Assembly: GCF_001500045.1 (NCBI RefSeq)
Contig: NZ_LQIX01000012.1
Location: 62,001-126,000 of the forward strand
Direction of reading: 5' to 3'
Length of the DNA stretch: 64,000 nt
Origin: Mycobacterium sp. GA-1199
Lineage (GTDB): Bacteria > Actinomycetota > Actinomycetes > Mycobacteriales > Mycobacteriaceae
Positions 28,443 through 36,153 of the stretch are shown piece after piece (within the stretch, counting starts at the first letter, position 1; the number at the start of each line of letters is the position of its first letter). The position numbers and the translations under genes were made by a program. The notes under the pieces were generated by a model, which had not been told where the DNA came from, searched no databases, and was given only the letters and a program-made list of their open reading frames with translations.

Positions 28443-31400
28443 GCGGCGGTTTCTCTGGTCGAGGGTGCCGACGTGCCTGCGCGCTTCTTGCGCGGCGTGT
28501 GCCACGGCGCGATGGGGTTGCCCTGCCACCGGGTCGATGCGGGCACCTCGTCGCCGCGCATGACCAGCGAGGCCGGGCCGACGGTCGCTCCCGCGCCGAT
28601 GCGGGCCGCGGGCAGCGCGACGCCGTGCGCGCCCAACGTCGAACCGCGCTCCAGCACAACGGTGTCCATCCGCATGATCCTGTCGTGGAACAGGTGCGTC
28701 TGCACCACGCACCCACGGTTGACGGTGGCACCTTCTTCGAGTGTCACCAGGTCGGCCTCGGGCAACCAGTACGTCTCGCACCAGACGCCGCGCCCGATCT
28801 CGGCGCCCAACGCCCGCAACCACAGGTTCATCACCGGCGTGCCGCCGGCCGCACGGGCGAACCACGGGGCGGCGACGGTCTCGACGAAGGTGTCGTAGAC
28901 CTCGTTGCGCCAGACGAACGGTGACCAGAGCGGATGTTCGCCGGGAACGATGCGGCCGACCACAAGCCATTTCGCGATCACGGCGGCTGCACCGGCAACG
29001 ACTCCGGCAACCAACAGCACTGCTCCGGCGCTCAGCGCGGTCCACCCCCAACCGGCTGCCACGGCCAACCATTGCAGGGTCAGCAGCACCGCCACCCCGA
29101 TCCCGAAGGTCACGATCAGCGGCACGATCCGGCACGTCTCGACCAGAGCGCGCAGCAGCTTCAACCGCGCAGACGGGTGGAAGGTGCGCAGAGCGTCCGC
29201 GGCGGTCGGCTTGCGGCGCAACCGGACCGGTGGGCTGCCCAGCCACGACGAACCGGCCTTGGCCTTGTGCGGCGCCGCCGACAGCACCGCCACCAGGCCG
29301 TCGTCGGGAACCTTGCGGCCCGGCTGGGTGATACCGGAGTTGCCGAGGAACGCCCTCTTACCGATCGTCGCCTTCGCGACATGGATCCAGCCGCCGCCCA
29401 ATTCGTAGGACGCCACCATCGTGTCGTCGGCGAGGAAGGCGCCGTCCTCGACGATGGTGAACTTGGGTGTGAACAGCGCTGTCGAGATCTCGGTTCCGCG
29501 ACCGACTTTGGCGCCGAGCGCTCGCAGCCACACCGGTGTGAGCAGGCTCGCATACACCGGGAACAGATAGGTGCGCGCGGCGTCCATCAGCCGTTCGGTG
29601 GCCCAGATCTGCCATCCCGTACGGCTGCGCACCGGGTGATACCCCTCCCGTAACCCCAGCGAGAGCAGACGCACCCCGACCACCGTCAGCGCCGCGTACA
29701 TCAGCGCGGCGACCAATGTCGCCGCTGGAGTCCACAACGCCGCGGGCGCGATCGCGGCCGTCACCGAATCCGTATGGCGCACGCCGTAACCGATCACGGC
29801 GAGTCCGGCCGCGATCGCGAGCAACGGCAACCCTGCCAGAACGATCGAGGTGACGCCGTAGACCGCGACCCACACCGGAGCCCGGGGCGGGCGGTGCTCG
29901 GGCCAGGGGTGACGGGCCTTGCCGGACTTCACCGCGGGCGAGCCCTTCCAGAACTGACCGTTCTTCACCTTGCCGACGACACCGGAACCGGGCGCCACAT
30001 CGGCGTTCTTGCCGACGACGGCGCCGGGCAGCAGGGTCGTCCGTGCGCCGATCGTGGCGTCGTTGCCGACGGTGATCGGCCCGACGTGGAAGAGGTCGCC
30101 GTCGACCCAGTGGCCGGACAGATCGACCTCCGGTTCGACCGAGCTGCGGTGGCCGAGCTTGAGCATGCCGGTCACCGGTGGGGTCGAGTGGAGGTCCACG
30201 CCCTTACCGACCTTGTTGCCCAGTGCGCGCGCGTAGTACACCAACCACGGTGCACCCGCGAGGTTTTCAGCGCCGCCAGCCTCGGCGAGACGCTCTGCGA
30301 GCCACACCCTCAGGTGCTCCGGCCCACCTCGCCGGTAGGTGCCCGGCGCCAACCCGTCGAGGAGAAGCCGGGCGCACAGCGCCGCGATACCCATCCGGCC
30401 CAGCGGGGTGACGAACAGGACGAAGCCCACGCCGACCCACCACCAGTTCAGCGGTGCGGTCCACGGGACGAACCCGGCCACGACATTGTTGGCCAACGCC
30501 AGCCAGACCACCCACTGCAGTCCGGTCAGTGTGGCCAGCGGCAGCGACAACGCCACCTGCGCGGCCTGCGCCAGGCGCGACGTCGGCCTCACCGTGCGCG
30601 GACGCACCTGCGGCGGCGGATCGAGCTCGTCGAGGAAACCCGCGAGCGACCCGAGCCGTGGGTGGTCGTACAGGTCGGCGACGGTCACCTGCGGGTGGCG
30701 CCGCCGCAGGGCGGCGACCAGTTGCGCCGCCGACAACGAGCCGCCGCCGAGTGCGAAGAAGTCGGCTTCGGGTCCGTCCACCGGGGCGGCCAGCACATCG
30801 CGCCACAGACCGGCGAGCCAGCCCATCGTCCCGGTAAGCCCGGCTCCGTCGTCGTCACCGACGTCCACTGGCCACGGCAACGCGTCGCGGTCGACCTTGC
30901 CGGAGGTGCGGGTCGGGAGTTCGTCGACCAGGACCAGCCGTGGCACCAGCGCCGCGGGCAACGTCTCGGCCAGCGACACCCGCGCCTTGGCAAGATCGAA
31001 CGTCGGGTCAGCACTCGCGATGTAGCCGACCAGAAGGGGCGTGCCCCCTGCGGTGCGGCGGACCGCGGCCGCGCCGCCGCTCACCCCGGGAAGACTGACC
31101 AGCGCGGTGTCGACCTCGCCGAGTTCGATGCGCCGCCCGCCGACCTTGACCTGATCGTCGGCGCGGCCCACGAAGTAGAGTCCGTCGGGCTCCAGCCGCA
31201 CCAGGTCCCCGCTGCGGTAGGCGCGCTTCCAGCCGAGCGTCGGCATCGCCGCGTACTTCTCGGAATCCTTGTCGGGGTCGAGGTAGCGGGCCAGTCCCAC
31301 GCCGCCGATCACCAGCTCGCCCACCGCGCCGTACGGCACGGGTTCGCCTTCGGTGTCGACGACGGCCAGGTCCCACCCGGCCAGCGGCAGCCCGATGGTC

Positions 31401-32344
31401 ACCGGGTCACCGCCGGACAACCGGGCTGCGCACGCCACCACTGTCGCCTCGGTGGGCCCGTAGGTGTTCCACACCTCCCGGCCGTCGACGGCGAGCCGGT
31501 CGACCAACTCGGGTGGGCACGCTTCGCCGCCGAAGATCAGCAGCCGCACCGCCTCGAGCGCCTCGGCGGGCCACAACGCGGCCAACGTCGGCACGGTCGA
31601 CACCACCGTGATGTCGCGCGCCACCAGCCACGGCCCCAGGTCCATACCGCTGCGCACCATCGAACGAGGAGCAGGTACCAGGCAGGCGCCGTGGCGCCAG
31701 GCCAGCCACATCTCCTCGCACGACGCGTCGAACGCCACCGACAACCCTGCCAGCACCCGGTCACCGGGCCCGATCGGGTTGTCCTGCAGGAACAACCGCG
31801 CCTCCGCATCGACGAACGCGGCCGCGCTGCGGTGGGTGACCGCGACGCCCTTGGGCGTGCCGGTGGAGCCGGACGTGAAGATGATCCACGCGTCGTCGCG
31901 GCCCAGTGGCGCCGCGGCCCGCCATCCCCGGGAGGACCCCGGCCCGCGCGACAGTCCGGCCCCGGTGATGACCGCTACGACGTTGGCTTCGGTGAACACC
32001 AGCTCGGCCCGCTCCTCGGGATCGTCGGCGTCCACGGGCACGTAGGCAGCGCCGGTGGCCAGCACGGCGAGGATCGCGACGTAGAGCGCGTAGCTCCCCG
32101 ACGGCATCCGGATGCCGATCCGGTCGCCGCGGCCGATGCCCCGGGCGGCCAGCCACTGCACGCTGTCCTCGATATCGGTGATCAGTTCGGCATACGTGAG
32201 CTGGACGTCGCCGTCATCGATCGCGGGCGCCTCCGGGTAGCGCCCGGCGGTCTCGTAGAGGATGTCGATGAGCGTGCGCGGCTCCGGCGCGAGCTGGGAC
32301 AACAGATATTCAGGTGGGACCTCCTGCCGCAACTCCCCAGTCAC
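28439..32344 (-). CDS. Pls/PosA-type single-module NRPS with three beta-helix domains
   Basis: A 1301-residue membrane enzyme. The adenylation domain (about 20-495) has FTSGSTGTPKG (156-166), Asp206 in FDAS (binding the alpha-amino group of an amino acid), NTYGPTEA (293-300), YRSGD and catalytic Lys483 in RTSGKVDR. A carrier domain follows with the phosphopantetheine Ser536 in LGGGSLSAA. After a hydrophobic pair (about 598-660) come three hexapeptide left-handed beta-helix domains (about 700-810, 930-1040, 1170-1285) separated by membrane helix pairs (820-895, 1070-1130). This order is that of epsilon-poly-lysine synthetase Pls and PosA, which lengthen amino-acid homopolymers iteratively without a thioesterase. 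The substrate here is not known. The GTG at 32344 was preferred; upstream frame is unconserved and overlaps the terC leader. Confidence 0.88.
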   Translation of the reverse strand: MTGELRQEVPPEYLLSQLAPEPRTLIDILYETAGRYPEAPAIDDGDVQLTYAELITDIEDSVQWLAARGIGRGDRIGIRMPSGSYALYVAILAVLATGAAYVPVDADDPEERAELVFTEANVVAVITGAGLSRGPGSSRGWRAAAPLGRDDAWIIFTSGSTGTPKGVAVTHRSAAAFVDAEARLFLQDNPIGPGDRVLAGLSVAFDASCEEMWLAWRHGACLVPAPRSMVRSGMDLGPWLVARDITVVSTVPTLAALWPAEALEAVRLLIFGGEACPPELVDRLAVDGREVWNTYGPTEATVVACAARLSGGDPVTIGLPLAGWDLAVVDTEGEPVPYGAVGELVIGGVGLARYLDPDKDSEKYAAMPTLGWKRAYRSGDLVRLEPDGLYFVGRADDQVKVGGRRIELGEVDTALVSLPGVSGGAAAVRRTAGGTPLLVGYIASADPTFDLAKARVSLAETLPAALVPRLVLVDELPTRTSGKVDRDALPWPVDVGDDDGAGLTGTMGWLAGLWRDVLAAPVDGPEADFFALGGGSLSAAQLVAALRRRHPQVTVADLYDHPRLGSLAGFLDELDPPPQVRPRTVRPTSRLAQAAQVALSLPLATLTGLQWVVWLALANNVVAGFVPWTAPLNWWWVGVGFVLFVTPLGRMGIAALCARLLLDGLAPGTYRRGGPEHLRVWLAERLAEAGGAENLAGAPWLVYYARALGNKVGKGVDLHSTPPVTGMLKLGHRSSVEPEVDLSGHWVDGDLFHVGPITVGNDATIGARTTLLPGAVVGKNADVAPGSGVVGKVKNGQFWKGSPAVKSGKARHPWPEHRPPRAPVWVAVYGVTSIVLAGLPLLAIAAGLAVIGYGVRHTDSVTAAIAPAALWTPAATLVAALMYAALTVVGVRLLSLGLREGYHPVRSRTGWQIWATERLMDAARTYLFPVYASLLTPVWLRALGAKVGRGTEISTALFTPKFTIVEDGAFLADDTMVASYELGGGWIHVAKATIGKRAFLGNSGITQPGRKVPDDGLVAVLSAAPHKAKAGSSWLGSPPVRLRRKPTAADALRTFHPSARLKLLRALVETCRIVPLIVTFGIGVAVLLTLQWLAVAAGWGWTALSAGAVLLVAGVVAGAAAVIAKWLVVGRIVPGEHPLWSPFVWRNEVYDTFVETVAAPWFARAAGGTPVMNLWLRALGAEIGRGVWCETYWLPEADLVTLEEGATVNRGCVVQTHLFHDRIMRMDTVVLERGSTLGAHGVALPAARIGAGATVGPASLVMRGDEVPASTRWQGNPIAPWHTPRKKRAGTSAPSTRETAA

Positions 32345-32497
32345 GGCTACAAAGCTACTCAGCCGGACCCCGGTGCCGCCCAAGCCGCACGCGTCGTCGC
32401 GATCACGATTCGGAACACCGGGCGCCCAGCTTCGAAAAGGCCGCAGCGGGAGGTTTGATTTCCCCCGCTTCCGGTCATTCGCCAGTACCTGGCAGAA

Positions 32498-32634
32498 TCG
32501 CCTGCGGAGGGGAGTATTCCTTCGCCGCGGTGTCGTCATCACGTCGGCCGTCATCGGACGACCGGTGCTGCGGGCCGACACGAACGATCGTGGCGGTGGA
32601 AGAGACCTCCGGCGTTTTGACGACCGGAGGTTCA
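32498..32634 (+). promoter_or_regulatory. yybP-ykoY-type manganese riboswitch before terC
   Basis: The 290-base gap (32345-32634) between the NRPS and terC carries the family's conserved pieces in order: GGGGAGTA (32509-32516), GTCGTCATCACG (32532-32543) and AGAGACC (32601-32607). The last runs into ACCTCCGG (32605-32612), which pairs perfectly with CCGGAGGT (32624-32631), the Shine-Dalgarno of terC, around an 11-base loop. Metal binding could therefore switch ribosome access. The family senses Mn2+ and controls TerC/Alx and MntP exporters elsewhere. Bases 32345-32497 hold the divergent promoter region, where no hexamers were convincing. Confidence 0.83.
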
Positions 32635-33642
32635 GTGAACGTTTCCACCCTCGAATGGGTCATCACGCTCAGCGTGACGATCGCCATCCTGCTGTTCGAC
32701 GTCGTCGTGATCGGCCGGCGGCCGCACGAACCGTCGAAGCGGGAGACCGGGACTGCGCTGACCATCTACGTGAGCCTGGCCATCGCCTTCGGGATCTGGA
32801 CCTGGTTCTTCCACGGCAGCCAGTACGGCGTCGAGTTCTTCGCAGGCTGGCTGACCGAATACAGCCTGTCGGTGGACAACCTGTTCGTCTTCCTGATCAT
32901 CATGGCCAGCTTCAACGTGCCCAGGAAGTACCAGCAGCAGGCGCTTCTCGTCGGCATCATCCTGGCGCTGATCTTCCGCGGCATCTTCATCGCGCTCGGC
33001 GCCGTGGCCATCAACCAGTTCTCGTGGGTGTTCTACATCTTCGCCGCGTTCCTCATCTATACGGCGATCAACCTCGCCCGCGATACCGACCACGAGGACG
33101 ATGGCGACAACATCGTGGTCAGATTCGCCCGCAACCACCTGAGCATGACCGACACGTGGGACGGCCTGAAGCTGTGGGTGAAGGAGAACGGCAAGCGGTT
33201 GATGACGCCGATGTTCCTCGTCATCGTTGCGCTCGGCACCACGGACCTGATCTTCGCGCTCGACTCCATTCCCGCCATCTACGGGCTCACCCAGGAGCCG
33301 TATCTGGTCTTCACCGCGAATGTGTTCGCGTTGATGGGCTTGCGTCAGCTCTACTTCCTGCTGGGCGATCTGCTCAAACGGCTGGTGTACCTGTCGCAGG
33401 GCCTAGCGTTCATCCTGGGCTTCATCGGCGTCAAGCTGCTGCTGCACGCGTTGCACGAGAACGAGTTGCCGTTCATCAACGGCGGTGAGCACGTGCCGGT
33501 GCCCGAGATCCCGACCCTGTTGTCGTTGGGCGTGATCATCGTGACGCTGCTCATCACCACCGCGGCGAGCCTGTACAAGACTCGCGTGCACGACGTGAAG
33601 AACGCGGCCGGCGAGACCTCGAAATCGTTGGATTCGCGCTGA
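32635..33642 (+). CDS. terC: TerC-family integral membrane metal exporter
   Basis: A 335-residue protein with seven to nine hydrophobic helices, of the TerC/Alx family that exports Mn2+ and protects the secretion machinery from metal misloading. The GTG at 32635 is fixed by GGAGG 5 bases earlier. Hallmarks are SLSVDNLFVFLIIM with the acidic pair in a membrane helix and GTTDLIFALDSIPAI in the second repeat, both with the buried Asp residues that make the ion path. The charged loop between (RDTDHEDDGDN) is rich in acidic residues. Expression should be controlled by the riboswitch immediately upstream. Confidence 0.93.
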   Translation: MNVSTLEWVITLSVTIAILLFDVVVIGRRPHEPSKRETGTALTIYVSLAIAFGIWTWFFHGSQYGVEFFAGWLTEYSLSVDNLFVFLIIMASFNVPRKYQQQALLVGIILALIFRGIFIALGAVAINQFSWVFYIFAAFLIYTAINLARDTDHEDDGDNIVVRFARNHLSMTDTWDGLKLWVKENGKRLMTPMFLVIVALGTTDLIFALDSIPAIYGLTQEPYLVFTANVFALMGLRQLYFLLGDLLKRLVYLSQGLAFILGFIGVKLLLHALHENELPFINGGEHVPVPEIPTLLSLGVIIVTLLITTAASLYKTRVHDVKNAAGETSKSLDSR

Positions 33643-33687
33643 GCGCAACGCTCGATCACCCCGCGAGCCATCTCCTAGCCTTGCCGG

Positions 33688-34080
33688 GTGCGCCTCTTCG
33701 TGACCGATGCCCCCGGCGGTGGCTGGGATGAACTGACCGACGGCGGCCCACCGCCCGTGCGCGTCGCGGCCAAGGACCTGCAGCATGCGCGGCGGGTTCG
33801 CGCGCGGGTGCGGGCCGACGGTGAGGTCGCGGTCATCCTGGACGTCGCGGTGGCTGTCGCGGCCGACTTCCGGTCCGTGCGCGACGCGCTGGAACCGGGC
33901 GACGGCGTGCGCTACGCAGGCACCGTCGACGGTCTCGCCGGCCTGATCGCCGACATCTCATCGGCCGAGGTGGCGGACGGCGTCACGCTCGTGCCGGTGT
34001 CGCCGCGCGACGACGTGCACGCGCTGGGGCGCGCGGTGCTGCATCGCCTGGAGTCACGTGCTCACGACAGGGCCTCGTAG
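33688..34080 (+). CDS. Small hypothetical protein, luciferase-like C-terminal resemblance
   Basis: A 130-residue protein from a GTG start, 45 bases after terC. The last 60 residues (DGLAGLIADISSAEVADG, then LVPVSPRDDVHALG) look like the C-terminal end of actinobacterial luciferase-like flavin monooxygenases, while the barrel itself is missing. It may be a separate small domain or the remnant of a larger enzyme. No signal peptide, membrane helix or catalytic motif is visible. It overlaps the convergent serine hydrolase gene by 19 bases. Function unknown. Confidence 0.55.
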   Translation: MRLFVTDAPGGGWDELTDGGPPPVRVAAKDLQHARRVRARVRADGEVAVILDVAVAVAADFRSVRDALEPGDGVRYAGTVDGLAGLIADISSAEVADGVTLVPVSPRDDVHALGRAVLHRLESRAHDRAS

Positions 34081-35213
34081 ATCAGCCGGGCGTATCGGTT
34101 GGTGCGTTCGGTCCCCGTGGTTCCCGGACCCATCCGGTTCATCACGTAGGCGAACGTCGCGCGGCGGTCCAGATCCATCGCGATCGCCGAGCCACCCCAG
34201 CCGCCCCACCAGCAGATCCTCCCCTGCGGAATGGCCGGAACGCTTTCCGGACACGGCAGCCCGAATCCGACGCCGAAGCGCAGCGGGACCATGAGCACCT
34301 GGTCGACGCCGTAAGACTGTTCGTCGAAGATCAGATCGATGGTCGCCGGACTGAGGAGCTGCACGCCGTTGGCCTTGCCGCCCAGCGCAATCGGCGACAG
34401 GGCACGGGCCAGCCCGCGGGCGTTGCCGTGGCCGTTCGCGCCACCGATGTCGGCGCGCCGCCACGCGGTCGTCTCGGCGATCGAGGCGACATCCTGGTCG
34501 GGCCGGATGGTGCCGAACGTCTTGATCATCGGATGGTCCTGTGGCAGTAGGTCGAACGGCAGCGCGAGAGGCGGGGGTGCGATGAGCTCGGCGATGCGGT
34601 CGTCGTCTTCGGGTCGCGCACCGATCTGGACGTCGGCGCCGAGGGGAGCGGCGATCTCGTCACGGACGAACTCCTTGAGCGACTTGCCGGTGACGCGGCG
34701 GATCACCTCGCCGATGAGGTGGCCGTAGTTGAGCGCGTGGTACCCCGACGCCGTGCCGGGGGGCCACCACGGCGCCTGACCCGCCAGGTGGCCGGTCGAA
34801 CGCTCCCAGTCGAACATGACCTCGAGATCGAACGGCGCCTCCCAGCCGGAGACCCCGGACGTGTGGGCCAGCAGATGCCGAATCTCGATGTGCTGCTTGC
34901 CATTCGCTGCGAACTCCGGCCAATAGTCGGCGACCGCAGCGGAGGGGTCGAGCATTCCGCGGTCGATGAGCATCAAGGCCGCCAGCGCGGTGAGGGTCTT
35001 GGTGCACGACCAGAAGTTCACGATGGTGTCCTCGCGCCACGGCGTCGTCTTGGCGCGGTCCGCATGGCCGCCCCAGATGTCGACGACGCATTCGCCGTCG
35101 ACGTCGACGGCGATGGAGGCACCCAGCTCTTCGCCCTTTGCGATCTCGTCGGCCAACGCGTCGGCGAGTTCGTCGAATCGACTGTCCCAACGTCCGTGAA
35201 CGGTCTCCTGCAT
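34062..35213 (-). CDS. Serine hydrolase of the beta-lactamase/EstB family
   Basis: A 383-residue penicillin-binding-like serine hydrolase. The ATG at 35213 (MQETVHGRWDSRF) was chosen; codons upstream fall in the divergent promoter region. The active Ser and Lys are in WSCTKT (SxxK). The second motif is the Tyr of SGYHALNYG, and WWGGWGGS provides the third motif, the Trp-Gly-Gly form typical of EstB esterases rather than the KTG of true beta-lactamases. No signal peptide is seen, so it should be cytosolic. Mycobacteria hold many paralogues (LipD, LipL type) acting as esterases or lipases. Substrate unknown. Confidence 0.88.
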   Translation of the reverse strand: MQETVHGRWDSRFDELADALADEIAKGEELGASIAVDVDGECVVDIWGGHADRAKTTPWREDTIVNFWSCTKTLTALAALMLIDRGMLDPSAAVADYWPEFAANGKQHIEIRHLLAHTSGVSGWEAPFDLEVMFDWERSTGHLAGQAPWWPPGTASGYHALNYGHLIGEVIRRVTGKSLKEFVRDEIAAPLGADVQIGARPEDDDRIAELIAPPPLALPFDLLPQDHPMIKTFGTIRPDQDVASIAETTAWRRADIGGANGHGNARGLARALSPIALGGKANGVQLLSPATIDLIFDEQSYGVDQVLMVPLRFGVGFGLPCPESVPAIPQGRICWWGGWGGSAIAMDLDRRATFAYVMNRMGPGTTGTERTNRYARLIYEALS

Positions 35214-35319
35214 GGGCTCATCATGCCGCTGCCCAGCGGTTTTATGGACAAAACAGGCCTGATCGGCGCGCTTGTCCCGGTAGCTTGATCGACAGAATTG
35301 CCGAAGCAGGAGGCATGCG

Positions 35320-35556
35320 ATGCACAGGTTCGCGACGGCCGTCGCCGTAGGCACGTTGATCCTGGGTCCGCTCGTGACGGCACAGTCCGCCGGTGCCGCC
35401 CAGGTGACCCCCGACCCGGTTGCCCCTGTCCCGGCGGTGCACGTCGAACCGAGGGTCCAAGCGTTCGACTGCCAGGGTACGACCGGGAACATGGGATGCG
35501 GTCCGGGCTGGTTCTGGCGTGACGGCTGGCGGGGTTGGGGGTGCTACCCATGCTGA
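35320..35556 (+). CDS. Small secreted cysteine-containing protein
   Basis: A 78-residue product with a strong ribosome-binding site (AGGAGG, 6 bases before ATG 35320) and a clear signal peptide (1-26, ending SAGA-A). The mature part is a Pro/Val linker followed by a compact Gly/Trp-rich end with four Cys (DCQGTTG, GCGPGWFW, GCYPC), probably two disulfides. I do not recognise a family with known function. Its stop overlaps the start of the next gene (ATGCTGA), so the two are co-translated. Confidence 0.72.
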   Translation: MHRFATAVAVGTLILGPLVTAQSAGAAQVTPDPVAPVPAVHVEPRVQAFDCQGTTGNMGCGPGWFWRDGWRGWGCYPC

Positions 35557-36083
35557 CATCGACGGCGGTCAAGGCCGCCTGCGCGGTCGCTGTGATGACG
35601 TTCGCCGTCGCGCTCGGAATGGGTTCGGCCGCAGCCCAATCCACCGACTACAGCACGCTGCCGGTCGATCCGAACTCGATCACCGACTCGTTGGCTTACA
35701 CCGCCGCGCCGCTCGCCATCGATCCCGACGGGCAGCCCGATGTGAGGGCCGAGTAGACCCACCGCGAGGGCGGCACACGCCAGATCACGACCACCATCCT
35801 GGTGCTTGCCGATCCCGAAGCCGCTACGGCTGCACTGAACGGCGCGGCCGCCGACGTCGCCAACCAGCACTCACAACCCGTCGACGTGGGAACCGGCGGA
35901 ACGATGGTCACCGGTACCTCGCTCGACGGCAGCGAGTCCGTGGCCGTGTTGACCTTCACCGAGGGCAACACCGCGACGACGATCGAATTCGAAGGTCCCG
36001 CAAACGATCCCGCACCGGCCGACCTCGTGACAGAGCTGGGTCAGAAGCAGGCCGCGGCGATCACGAACTGGCAGACGGCATAG
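35550..36083 (+). pseudogene. Secreted hypothetical protein interrupted by an amber codon
   Basis: The ATG at 35550 begins a signal peptide (about 1-30, ending AAAQS) and a mature start (TDYSTLPVDPNSITD), but an in-frame TAG at 35754-35756 stops it after 68 residues. The same frame continues without another stop to the TAG/TAA-type end at 36083, with normal high-GC codon use and secreted-protein-like content (THREGGTRQITTTILV, then DLVTELGQKQAA). One base change (for example TAG from TAC) would give a continuous 177-residue exported protein. The likeliest reading is a recent nonsense mutation or a sequencing error. The downstream part has an ATG-free start but could be expressed from a CTG/GTG near 35800. 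Function unknown. Confidence 0.65.
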
Positions 36084-36153
36084 CGCGTTGGCGACGAGCC
36101 GTTTGCACTAGCCAGCGGTCGCCACCGGCACCAGACTTGCGCACGAGCAAACC

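Noticed and set aside
28443..29246. N-terminal extension of the M1 peptidase frame into the NRPS region
   Set aside because: The extension is Arg-rich shadow of the NRPS; the GTG at 28442 with a GTGA overlap is the credible start.
29774..32458. An 894-codon plus-strand open frame opposite the NRPS
   Set aside because: Antisense shadow; no recognisable domain, no ribosome-binding site, and its codon bias is that of the reverse of the NRPS.
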